From the NCBI GenBank assembly GCA_036732005.1, contig DAINDF010000011.1, forward strand, positions 1 to 64,000: a stretch of 64,000 bases of DNA, written 5' to 3'. Source of the DNA: UBA1926 sp036732005 (GTDB lineage: Bacteria > Planctomycetota > Phycisphaerae > Phycisphaerales > UBA1924). Under the pieces are notes generated by a model. It ran no database searches. It worked only from the letters and a program-made list of their open reading frames with translations, and was not told the origin of the DNA. Position 1 is the stretch's first letter; each line of letters begins with the position of its first letter. The translations under genes were made by a program, and so were the position numbers. Below are positions 34,405 through 42,112 of this stretch, piece by piece.

Positions 34405-34478
34405 TACGCCCGCCGCGATTCGAACGCGGAACCTCAGGCTTCGGAGGCCTGCGCTCTATCCAGTTGAGCTACGGGCGC
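34405..34478 (-). tRNA. tRNA-Arg (CCG)
   Basis: Minus-strand cloverleaf: acceptor GCGCCCG/CGGGCGT (one G-U pair at the first position), D arm TAGCTCAACTGGATAGAGC, anticodon arm CAGGC-CTCCGAA-GCCTG with anticodon CCG, T arm CCGCG-TTCGAAT-CGCGG, discriminator A. The 3' CCA is not encoded. Confidence 0.94.
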
Positions 34479-34539
34479 ATCGCGGTTCGGGTTCAGTCCC
34501 TTGCCGACGAAGGACTCACTGTACGATTCTCGGGCCCGC

Positions 34540-35841
34540 ATGGCAAACACCCCCGGCATATCCCCCAGCGTCTCCCCCGGGCCCCTTGCCCGGGGCGGCC
34601 CCGGGTCGGGCCTGGCCCCGCTCGCCGCGGTGCTGGCGTTCACCCTGCTCAACAGCCTCGGGACCGGGGCGGTGCAGAACGGGGTCTACTTTCTGCTCAA
34701 GTCCGCCTACGGCTACGGCCGGCTCGAAAACTACCGGTTCGGGCTGGTGCTCTACGGGGCCTATGTCGCCGGGGCGCTGGCGGCGGGGCCGGCCATCCGG
34801 CGGGCCGCGCGAACCCACGAAGGTCTCAACACGCGGGCGGTCCTGCTGGCGGTTGTGGTCGGGCAGGCGGCGTTCTCGCTGCTCCCGCGTGGCGTGGGGC
34901 TCATCGCGGGAGTGGACACCCCCCCCGAATGGACCATGTGGGCCGTGGCGATCGCGTACGGCGTGCTCAGCGGCGTGATGTGGCCCGTGGTCGAGAGCTA
35001 CCTGAGCGGGGGGCGGAGCGGGCGTCGGCTCGCGTCGGCGACCGGGGTGTTCAATGTCGTCTGGTCCGGCGCGGTGCTGGCGTCGTTCTGGATGATGGCG
35101 CCGCTGGTCGAGTCCAGGCCGCTGGATGTCATCCTCGCCCTGGGGCTCGTGCAACTGGTGAGCGTCTCGTGTCTCTGGTTCCTTGCCCCCGAGCCCGGGC
35201 GGCACCTGGCCCACGACCACCACCCGCACCCGGCGTCCTGGGCCCGCCTCCTCGCGACTTTCCGGGTGCTGCTGCCGCTGAGTTACCTGGTCGCCGGCAC
35301 GCTCAGCCCCTTGCTGCCGACAACGCTCGACCGGGCCGGGGTGGCGCTGGCGTGGGGGCCCCCGGCGGCGTCGGCGTGGCTGGCGGCGCGCGTGCTCGTC
35401 TTCTTCGCCTTCGAGCGGTGGCAAGGCTGGCACGGTCGCGCGTGGATGCCCCCGATAGCAGGCGTGCTGCTCCTCGCGGGCTTCGCGGGCGTGGTGCTGG
35501 CGCCCCGGCTCGGTCCGGCGGCCCTGCCCGCGTTGCTGGTCGGGCTGACGGTCTTCGGGGGGGCCCACGCGATGATCTACCTCGGGTCGCTGTACTACGC
35601 CCTGGAGGTGGGCAAGGCCGAGGTCGACGCGGGGGGGATGCACGAGGCTCTCATCGGGCTCGGGTATGCGCTCGGGCCGGCGCTCGGGCTGGGGGTGCTC
35701 CTTGCGAGCGGGGGGCGTGAGGGCGCGAACTTCGATGCCTGGCTGAGCGGCGCGGTCGGGGTGATCGGGATCGGGGCGATGGTCGCGGTTGCGTACAGAA
35801 CACGATCGATTTCCGATCATGAATCGGCGGGCGCGGAATGA
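34540..35841 (+). CDS. Major facilitator superfamily transporter
   Basis: 433 residues from ATG 34540. About twelve hydrophobic helices: APLAAVLAFTLLNSLGTGAVQNGV opens the first, AVLLAVVVGQAAFSLLP and GVLSGVMWPVVESYLSGG lie in the N-half, and a His-rich cytoplasmic loop (HLAHDHHPHP) follows helix six. The loop after helix 2 (GPAIRRAARTH) only loosely resembles the MFS A-motif. Substrate unknown. The gene stands alone downstream of tRNA-Arg. Confidence 0.7.
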   Translation: MANTPGISPSVSPGPLARGGPGSGLAPLAAVLAFTLLNSLGTGAVQNGVYFLLKSAYGYGRLENYRFGLVLYGAYVAGALAAGPAIRRAARTHEGLNTRAVLLAVVVGQAAFSLLPRGVGLIAGVDTPPEWTMWAVAIAYGVLSGVMWPVVESYLSGGRSGRRLASATGVFNVVWSGAVLASFWMMAPLVESRPLDVILALGLVQLVSVSCLWFLAPEPGRHLAHDHHPHPASWARLLATFRVLLPLSYLVAGTLSPLLPTTLDRAGVALAWGPPAASAWLAARVLVFFAFERWQGWHGRAWMPPIAGVLLLAGFAGVVLAPRLGPAALPALLVGLTVFGGAHAMIYLGSLYYALEVGKAEVDAGGMHEALIGLGYALGPALGLGVLLASGGREGANFDAWLSGAVGVIGIGAMVAVAYRTRSISDHESAGAE

Positions 35842-36140
35842 CTCGAAACTTCTCGGGGTCGGCGTCGTAGAACCCCGGTGCGAATCGGACCTGGCCGCAT
35901 TTTCGGGAGGGGGCGGAACAATCCGCGTGCTGCGCCTGCTTCGCCCGATATGCTCGGCGAGACCGAGGATCCGGGTCGCGCTTCAACCCCCGGTTCACGC
36001 GGGACGACGACCCGGGGCATGGATCCGCACGCCGGCGCGGGGCGTTCGCGCCGCCGGTGTGCGGGGCCGAACCTCCCCGAGGTGTCCGGGGAGTGGCCGA
36101 GGCACGAACGCGGCGGTCTCCGCCGCGGAATGGAGCAGGC
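35842..36140 (+). other. Non-coding leader upstream of the S41 protease
   Basis: 299 bases without a credible gene. A GC hairpin (CGGCGCG...CGCGCCG) lies near 36032-36052 and GGAGCAGGC just before the protease start serves as ribosome binding site. I see no clear promoter hexamers. Confidence 0.4.
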
Positions 36141-38402
36141 ATGATGCACAGGCGAGTTCGGGGATCGCTGGGGATGTTCGGCGCGGCGATGCTCGCGGTG
36201 GGTTCGGCTGGCGTCGCGGCCGCGGCGACGCTCGAGAGCGCCCAGCCCGCGCCGCTGACCAGGCTGGTCGCCGAGGTCAGCACCGAGAGCGAATTGACCC
36301 GGGTCCTCGGCGAGTTCGCCGGTCGGGGCGACGCGCCGGAGTCGATCCGCGTCGCCGCCGAGCAGTACCAGGCCAGCCTGGCCAAGCGTGAGGCCGACCG
36401 CGCCGCGAAACTGGGCGAGGTCAACACCGAGCTCGACGAGCACCTCGGCAAGGCGGCCGCGTCGCGGGGGCTGGTTGACCGATCGATCGCGCTGGCGGAC
36501 GCGCTGCGTTCGGCGGTGGAGATGCAGATCATCAGCGTCGACAAGCAGGCCTTCATGGCCGACCCGCGGATCACGCGGCTGATCCGCGACAGCGAGGCGG
36601 TCGCCCGCGAGGGTGAGTCCAAGGGCGAGTGGATGCTGGCGAACGAGCTGTTCGCACGCCTCGCCGGGCTGCTCGAGGACGAGGGGGCGTACCGCGAGGA
36701 TGTCGACCGGCTCGGGCAGCGGCTCTCGATGATCAGGCTGTACGCGCCGGAGAAGTTCCGCGAGCTGGTCGCCATCCACCGGGAGCGGCACGGCGAGGAC
36801 GCGCCCCCGCCCTACAACGCCTACGGCGACACCTACCAGGAGAAGCTCGAGCTGATCAGCCCGAGGGCGGTCGAGCGGGCGCTCCAGCACGCGGCGTTCA
36901 AGCATGTCGACCTCGCGTCGAAGGGGGCGATGGGCCCGATGCTCATCGCGGGCCTCAACTCGGTGGAGACGCTGGTGACGACCGGGGAGCTGGGCGAGAT
37001 CCTGCCCGGGCTCGCCGACGCGAAGGCGCGGGGCGAGTTCCTGGGTTTCCTCTCCAGCCAGCGGGACCAGATCCGGGAGGCGGACGGGAACCCCTCCAAG
37101 GGTGTGGGCCTGAGCGAATTGAGCCTGACGATCTCGCGGCTGCTGAGCGTGAACCGCTTCACGGTCAACCTGAGCGAGCAGGCCCTGCTGCACGAGTTCG
37201 GGAACGGGGCGATGACCGCCCTGGACGAGTATTCGGCGATCATCTGGCCCGACGAGATCAAGCGTTTCCAGCGGAACACGCGGGGCGAGTTCGTGGGCGT
37301 CGGCATCCAGATCGAGATGGACGACTTCCAGAACATCAAGGTCGTCACGCCGCTCGAGGGCACCCCGGCTCAGCGGGCGGGCGTGCAGGCCGGCGATCTG
37401 ATCAAGAAGGTGGACGGTCACTCGACGGTCGGCTTCACCCTCGACCAGGCGGTCGAGGTGATCACCGGGCCCCGCAACACGACGGTCACGCTGACCATCG
37501 AGCGGGGCGAAGAGGAGAACCGCCGGGAGATCGAGTTCGTGCTCAACCGGGAGCGGATCGAGTTGCCGACCGTCCGCGGCTGGCACAAGACCGGCGCGGG
37601 CGACGAGACCGACGCGTGGGATTGGTTCGTCGACAAGGACGCGGGCATCGGGTACATCCGCCTGACGAGCTTCTCGAACAACACGACCAGCCGCTTCGAC
37701 GAGGCGATCGCCTCGATGCGTGGCCGGGGGCTCAAGGGCCTGATCCTCGACCTGCGCTTCAACCCGGGCGGGCTGCTGGACGAGGCGGTCTCGATCTCGA
37801 ACCGCTTCATCGATGACGGGCTGATCGTCAAGACCGAGGACGCCGAGGGGGCCGTGCGTTCACGCGAGTTCGCGCGGAGCCTGCCCAAGTCGATGCGGGT
37901 GGACGACATCCCGGTCGCGGTGCTGATCAACGAGGGTTCGGCGTCGGCGAGCGAGATCGTCTCGGGCGCGATCCAGGCCGAGGCGCACGCCGACGCGGGC
38001 CTGCGGGCCACGCTGATCGGCAAGCGCACCTTCGGCAAGGGCTCGGTGCAGAATGTCTTCAGCCTCACCGCGGACAACTCGGCGATGATGAAGCTGACGA
38101 CGCAGTACTACAAGCTGAGCGGGGACAAGATCATCCACCGCCGCCCCGGGGCCTCGGAGTGGGGCATCGATCCGGACATCGAGGTGGAGATGCTCCCCGA
38201 CCAGATCGTCGAGGCCGCCAAGATCCGCCGAGACGCCGATGTGCTCGCGATCGACGAGCGGGGCCGGATCATCCCCGACCCCAACCGCCCCGACCCGGAC
38301 CGCCTGCTGGATGTCGGCGTCGACCTTCAACTCCAGACCGCGGTGGTGGTGCTCCAGGGGCAGATCCAGGCCGAGGCTCTCGAGATGACGGCGGCGGATT
38401 GA
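36141..38402 (+). CDS. PDZ-containing carboxy-terminal processing protease (S41 family)
   Basis: 753 residues from ATG 36141. A signal peptide (MFGAAMLAVGSAGVAAAA) is followed by a helical ~380-residue N-terminal region, and a PDZ domain (FVGVGIQIEMDDFQNIKVVTPLEGTPAQR, GDLIKKVDG) at about 395-480. The S41 domain contains GYIRLTSFSNNT, LKGLILDLRFNPGGLLDEAV, GSASASEIVSGA with the nucleophilic Ser near residue 602 and TFGKGSVQ with the Lys near 633. Such proteases trim C-termini of periplasmic or exported proteins. The long N-terminal domain exceeds that of E. coli Prc-type enzymes and may bring a partner or regulatory function. Confidence 0.88.
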   Translation: MMHRRVRGSLGMFGAAMLAVGSAGVAAAATLESAQPAPLTRLVAEVSTESELTRVLGEFAGRGDAPESIRVAAEQYQASLAKREADRAAKLGEVNTELDEHLGKAAASRGLVDRSIALADALRSAVEMQIISVDKQAFMADPRITRLIRDSEAVAREGESKGEWMLANELFARLAGLLEDEGAYREDVDRLGQRLSMIRLYAPEKFRELVAIHRERHGEDAPPPYNAYGDTYQEKLELISPRAVERALQHAAFKHVDLASKGAMGPMLIAGLNSVETLVTTGELGEILPGLADAKARGEFLGFLSSQRDQIREADGNPSKGVGLSELSLTISRLLSVNRFTVNLSEQALLHEFGNGAMTALDEYSAIIWPDEIKRFQRNTRGEFVGVGIQIEMDDFQNIKVVTPLEGTPAQRAGVQAGDLIKKVDGHSTVGFTLDQAVEVITGPRNTTVTLTIERGEEENRREIEFVLNRERIELPTVRGWHKTGAGDETDAWDWFVDKDAGIGYIRLTSFSNNTTSRFDEAIASMRGRGLKGLILDLRFNPGGLLDEAVSISNRFIDDGLIVKTEDAEGAVRSREFARSLPKSMRVDDIPVAVLINEGSASASEIVSGAIQAEAHADAGLRATLIGKRTFGKGSVQNVFSLTADNSAMMKLTTQYYKLSGDKIIHRRPGASEWGIDPDIEVEMLPDQIVEAAKIRRDADVLAIDERGRIIPDPNRPDPDRLLDVGVDLQLQTAVVVLQGQIQAEALEMTAAD

Positions 38403-38430
38403 GACCACCCCGGAAGGGGCCTGTGTTAGC

Positions 38431-38516
38431 CCAGACGGCGCGGTCTGGATGTTGAAACCTCATGGCCGTCGGGAAACGGCCCGACCTACCATCGTCCCGG
38501 GGATTCCCGGGACGAT
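38431..38516 (+). promoter_or_regulatory. Row of three stem-loops in the pdhA leader
   Basis: Between the protease stop and pdhA are CCAGAC-GGCGCG-GTCTGG (38431-38448), GTCGGG-AAACGG-CCCGAC (38468-38485), and an 11-bp perfect stem ATCGTCCCGGG/CCCGGGACGAT with a GATT loop (38491-38516). A small GGGGAGTCCCC follows near the start codon. The third is strong but has only a short T tract after it. They may terminate the protease transcript or form a regulated leader for the pdh operon. Confidence 0.45.
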
Positions 38517-38578
38517 TTCGCGCGCTCCGCGCGACCGCCCGTCGGCGGCATGGGGAGTCCCCGTGACTGGAGCATGAG

Positions 38579-39694
38579 ATGACCCAGGCGACGCAGAACA
38601 AGCCGGAGGCCGCCATGGCACGCCCCTCGGACGCCCTCCCGGACGAGACGCTGATCAAGTGGCTGTACGACATGCAGCTGATCCGCGAGTTCGAGGCCCG
38701 CACGATGCAGGCCTATCAGCAGGCCAAGATCGGCGGGTTCTGCCACATCTACACCGGGCAGGAAGCCTCGGCCGTCGGCTGCACCGCGGCGGTGAACCAC
38801 GACGACCCGATCGTGCTCGCCTACCGCGACCACGGGCACGCGCTGGCCCGCGGCATGCACCCCGCGGCGTGTATGGCGGAGATGTTCGGCAAGCTCGCCG
38901 GGTGCGCCAAGGGCAAGGGCGGGTCGATGCACATGTTCGATCGCCCGAACTGGCTCTTCGGCGGGCACGGCATCGTCGGCGCCCAGACCCCCCTGGGCAC
39001 GGGGCTGGCCTTCGCGGCCCGGTACGAGTGGGAGGTGCTGGGCACGGGCAAGAAGAAGGTCTGCCTGTGCTTCCTGGGCGACGGCGCGATCGACCAGGGC
39101 GCGTTCCACGAGGCGAAGAACCTCGCCAGCCTCTTCGGCATCCCGGTCATCTATGTCATCGAGAACAACGGCTACTCGATGGGCACCGCCATCCACCGGC
39201 ACACCGCCAACCACGACCGCCTGACGATGCGCGGCGAGGCCTACGGCATCAAGAGCATCGAGATCGACGGGCTCGACATCCGCAATGTCTACGACAAGAT
39301 GAAAACGCTCGCGGACGAGTGCCGCGACCTGCAGCGTCCCGGCTTCGTCGACCTGAAGACCTACCGCTACCAGGGTCACTCGATGTCCGACCCGCAGAAG
39401 TACCGCACGAAGGAGGAGGTCGACGAGTACAAGGAGAAGGACTCGATCGCCAACCTCGCCGCCCACCTGATGGCCTCGACCGACGACGGCGGGCGGGGCT
39501 GCCTGAGCGAGGAACGCTGGGGCGAGATGCAGAAGGAGATCCGCCAGATCGTGCTCGACTCGGTGAAGTTCGCCGAGGAGGCGGGCGACCCCGATGTGGA
39601 CCGCGAGCTGGCGAGCGACACCTACGCCCTGCCCATGAAGAACCTGAGCCCCAGCGAGGACTACCGCCACGGGGCGAAGAACCCGTTGTTGTAA
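38579..39694 (+). CDS. pdhA: Pyruvate dehydrogenase E1 component, alpha subunit
   Basis: 371 residues. With PdhB forms the thiamine-diphosphate E1 that decarboxylates pyruvate and passes the acetyl group to the lipoyl arm of E2. Diagnostic parts: GFCHIYTGQEASAVGC, AYRDHGHALARGM, GKGGSMHMFD, and the ThDP/Mg motif GDGAIDQGAFHEAKNLASLFGIPVIYVIENNGYSMGT. The phosphorylation-type loop YRYQGHSMSDP is also present. First gene of a pdhA-pdhB-pdhC set that is split by small genes; no E3 gene is in the window. Confidence 0.93.
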   Translation: MTQATQNKPEAAMARPSDALPDETLIKWLYDMQLIREFEARTMQAYQQAKIGGFCHIYTGQEASAVGCTAAVNHDDPIVLAYRDHGHALARGMHPAACMAEMFGKLAGCAKGKGGSMHMFDRPNWLFGGHGIVGAQTPLGTGLAFAARYEWEVLGTGKKKVCLCFLGDGAIDQGAFHEAKNLASLFGIPVIYVIENNGYSMGTAIHRHTANHDRLTMRGEAYGIKSIEIDGLDIRNVYDKMKTLADECRDLQRPGFVDLKTYRYQGHSMSDPQKYRTKEEVDEYKEKDSIANLAAHLMASTDDGGRGCLSEERWGEMQKEIRQIVLDSVKFAEEAGDPDVDRELASDTYALPMKNLSPSEDYRHGAKNPLL

Positions 39695-39715
39695 GCGACG
39701 CGCAGAAGGCATGGA

Positions 39716-39889
39716 ATGGAGAGCGTTGTTCCAGTCATTCTGATCGGAGTTGTATTCGGCGGGATGCTCTGCCTGCGCGGCGTGCTCGTTGCGCTGCTGG
39801 GTGGGCGCAGGCCGGCTCACCGGCCGGGCCCCCCACCCAGGGTTGTCTCGCTCGGGCCGCCGAACCAGCGACGGGACGCGACCCCATGA
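39716..39889 (+). CDS. Small membrane ORF between pdhA and mntA
   Basis: 57 codons, MESVVPVILIGVVFGGMLCL at the start: one hydrophobic helix of about 25 residues, then a basic, Pro-rich tail ending QRRDATP. It begins 21 bases after pdhA and its stop overlaps the start of the nucleotidyltransferase gene (ATGA), the usual signature of translational coupling. It matches no family I know. It might be a leader peptide for, or a third component of, the toxin-antitoxin pair that follows; equally it could be spurious. Confidence 0.4.
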   Translation: MESVVPVILIGVVFGGMLCLRGVLVALLGGRRPAHRPGPPPRVVSLGPPNQRRDATP

Positions 39890-40200
39890 CGAGCGGGCGG
39901 CCGGAGATCCCGCACGACCGCCTCGCCGACCTCTGCCGCAAGTGGCAGATCGTGGAGCTGTCCCTCTTCGGCTCGGTGCTGCGGGACGACTTCGGCCCGG
40001 GCAGCGATGTGGATGTGCTGGTCACCTTTGCGCCGGGAGCGCGCCTGACCGCGTTTCAACTGGTCGATCTCCGCGACGAGCTGGCGTCCGTTCTCGGGCG
40101 GCGGGTCGATGTGCTGACCCGCCGGGGGGTAGAGGCGTGCGGGAACCCGTGGTTCCGGCACGCGGTGCTTTCGACGGCCAGGACGGTGTACGCCGCATGA
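39886..40200 (+). CDS. mntA: MntA-type minimal nucleotidyltransferase (antitoxin)
   Basis: 104 residues. The nucleotidyltransferase motif LFGSVLRDDFGPGSDVDVLVTF (GS-x10-DxD) is complete, with a third acidic residue expected in RRVDVLT. In type VII toxin-antitoxin systems MntA neutralises its partner HepT by transferring AMP groups to a tyrosine. The stop overlaps the hepT start (ATGA), as in known pairs. The module is inserted between pdhA and pdhB. Confidence 0.85.
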   Translation: MTSGRPEIPHDRLADLCRKWQIVELSLFGSVLRDDFGPGSDVDVLVTFAPGARLTAFQLVDLRDELASVLGRRVDVLTRRGVEACGNPWFRHAVLSTARTVYAA

Positions 40201-40553
40201 TCCACCGCACACCCAAGCTGCTCGCCGACCTGGTCGCGCACGCGGAGCGCATCGTCGCGAAGCGATCGGAGTTCGCCGACCGGGCCGCGTTTCTGAGCGA
40301 CGACGGGGCGAAGGACGCCGTCCTGTACAACTTCATCGTCATCGGCGAGGTCGCGAGGCGCCTCGGCGAGCCCTACCAGGAGGCCCACCCAACGATCCCG
40401 TGGCGGGCGATGATCGCCCAGCGGGATGTGATCGCGCACGGGTACGACGCGATCGATTGGGAGCAGTTGTCAGACACGATCGACATAGACCTGCCGAGGC
40501 TTCTCGCCGCCGCCCGTCGGCTTCTCGCGGAGTTCGGCCCGCCCCCGGCATGA
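40197..40553 (+). CDS. hepT: HepT-type HEPN ribonuclease (toxin)
   Basis: 118 residues, all-helical HEPN domain. The catalytic and modification motif R-x4-H-x-Y is intact as RDVIAHGY: Arg and His form the RNase site and the Tyr is the AMPylation target of MntA in characterised systems. FIVIGEVARRLGEPYQEAHPTIPWRAMI is typical of DUF86/HepT proteins. It is coupled to mntA and ends 15 bases before pdhB, so toxin and PDH expression should be linked on one transcript unless an internal promoter exists. Confidence 0.87.
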   Translation: MIHRTPKLLADLVAHAERIVAKRSEFADRAAFLSDDGAKDAVLYNFIVIGEVARRLGEPYQEAHPTIPWRAMIAQRDVIAHGYDAIDWEQLSDTIDIDLPRLLAAARRLLAEFGPPPA

Positions 40554-40568
40554 GACAGAGGAACACCC

Positions 40569-41669
40569 ATGACCACCGCCTACACCCCCGACCTGAGCCT
40601 GATCACCGAGGAGATCCACCCCGCCCTGGGCAAGTGGGATCTGCCGACCTTCCTGCCCGAGAGCCGCCTGCCTTCGCGCGAGGGTGACCGCGTCATCCAG
40701 TTCCGCGAGGCGCTGCGCGAGGCGATGAGCGAGGAGATGCGCCGCGACAAGCGGGTCTTCCTCCTGGGCGAGGAGGTCGCCCAGTACAGCGGGGCCTACA
40801 AGGTCAGCCAGGGCATGCTCGAGGAGTTCGGCGAGAAGCGAATCATCGACACCCCCATATCCGAGAACGGCTTCGCGGGCATGGCGATCGGGGCCGCGAT
40901 GATGGGCCTCAAGCCGATCGTCGAGTTCATGTCGTGGTCGTTCAGCCTCGTCGCGGCCGACCCCATCCTCAACAACGCGCCGAAGATGCTCTACATGTCG
41001 GGCGGGCAGTGGGGGTGCCCCATCGTCTTCCGGGGCAACGACGGCGCGGGCGGGCAGCTCGGGTCGACGCACTCCTGGTGCGTGGAGGGCATGTACAGCA
41101 ATGTGCCCGGGCTGAAGATGGTCATCCCGAGCAACCCCTACGACGCCAAGGGCCTGCTCAAGACCGCGATCCGCGACCCCGACCCCGTCTTCTTCCTCGA
41201 AAGCGAGCGCATGCTGGGCGACCGGGCCCATGTCCCCGAGCAGGAGTACTACATCCCCTTCGGGCGGGCCCGCCTCGTCCGCGAGGGCGACGCGTGCACG
41301 CTGCTCTCCTGGGGCCGACCGGTCCACTTCTGCATCGAGGCGGCCGAGCGCCTCGCGGGCGAGGGCGTGCACTGCGATGTGCTCGACATGCGGACGATCC
41401 GCCCGCTCGACATCGACTCGATCGTCGAGAGCCTGAAGCGGACGGGCCGCGTCGTGGTCGTCGACCAGTCCTGGCCGTTCGGCTCGGTCGCGAGCGAGAC
41501 GATCGCGCAGATCTGCGAGAAGGGCTTCGACTGGCTCGACCATCAGCCGGTGCGCGTGAACACGCGCGATGTCCCGACGCCTTATGCGAAGGGCCTGGAG
41601 GCCGCCTACCTGCCCAACGCGGACCGGATCGTCGAGGCGGTGCGGGGTGTTGTCGAGAAGTCCAGATAG
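40569..41669 (+). CDS. pdhB: Pyruvate dehydrogenase E1 component, beta subunit
   Basis: 366 residues; partner of PdhA. A ~45-residue N-terminal extension precedes the conserved body: IQFREALREAMSEEMRRDKRVFLLGEEVAQYSGAY, RIIDTPISENGFAGMAIGAAMMGLKPIVEFM, FRGNDGAGGQLGSTHS and the C-terminal transketolase domain VVVVDQSWPFGSVASET. The spacing to hepT suggests pdhB was the original neighbour of pdhA before the toxin pair entered. A short RBS-like AGAGG occurs upstream. Confidence 0.93.
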   Translation: MTTAYTPDLSLITEEIHPALGKWDLPTFLPESRLPSREGDRVIQFREALREAMSEEMRRDKRVFLLGEEVAQYSGAYKVSQGMLEEFGEKRIIDTPISENGFAGMAIGAAMMGLKPIVEFMSWSFSLVAADPILNNAPKMLYMSGGQWGCPIVFRGNDGAGGQLGSTHSWCVEGMYSNVPGLKMVIPSNPYDAKGLLKTAIRDPDPVFFLESERMLGDRAHVPEQEYYIPFGRARLVREGDACTLLSWGRPVHFCIEAAERLAGEGVHCDVLDMRTIRPLDIDSIVESLKRTGRVVVVDQSWPFGSVASETIAQICEKGFDWLDHQPVRVNTRDVPTPYAKGLEAAYLPNADRIVEAVRGVVEKSR

Positions 41670-41691
41670 CAGATGACCAGAGGGCCGGATC

Positions 41692-42063
41692 ATGGGACGA
41701 CTCGACGCGGAGTTGCTAGAGCGTGTTGAGGCCTTCTGCCATCGCTGCCTCGATGTCGTTGAGCAGATCGAGAATCAGGGGCGGTCTCGCCGAATATTGG
41801 ATCAGCTCACGGGTTGTTCCACATCGATCGGCGCGAACCTCTACGAAGCCGACGAGGCGTTGAGTCGGAAGGATTTCGCCAAGTGCGTCGCGATCTCGAT
41901 CAAGGAACTGAATGAAACACGATTCTGGATCCGGCCCATCGTCGGGCGGGGCTGGATCCAACCGGGTCGGCTCGACAATCTCGCTGATGAAGCCGAACAG
42001 TTGAAGAGGATCATGGGCGCTATTCTTTCTCGAACGAGGTCCGCGTCCACGAATCGGGCCTGA
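41692..42063 (+). CDS. Four-helix-bundle protein (23S rRNA intervening-sequence type)
   Basis: 123 residues. The pattern SRRILDQLTGCSTSIGANLYEADEALSRKDFAKCVAISIKELNETRFWI is characteristic of the S23/IVS-type four-helix-bundle proteins, often found within 23S rRNA intervening sequences or scattered as orphan genes. Their role is unknown; some may bind nucleic acid. Lower GC and more varied codons than the neighbouring pdh genes suggest later arrival. It lies 22 bases after pdhB and 49 before pdhC, so it interrupts the operon. Confidence 0.8.
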   Translation: MGRLDAELLERVEAFCHRCLDVVEQIENQGRSRRILDQLTGCSTSIGANLYEADEALSRKDFAKCVAISIKELNETRFWIRPIVGRGWIQPGRLDNLADEAEQLKRIMGAILSRTRSASTNRA

Positions 42064-42112
42064 GGGGTGGGTTGCCCGCCAATCTGGCCATCTGCCATCT
42101 GGAGTTCTCCCC

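Noticed and set aside
38491..38516. Calling the 11-bp hairpin a definite terminator
   Set aside because: Only two T residues follow the stem, so termination is not assured; listed instead as part of a leader structure.
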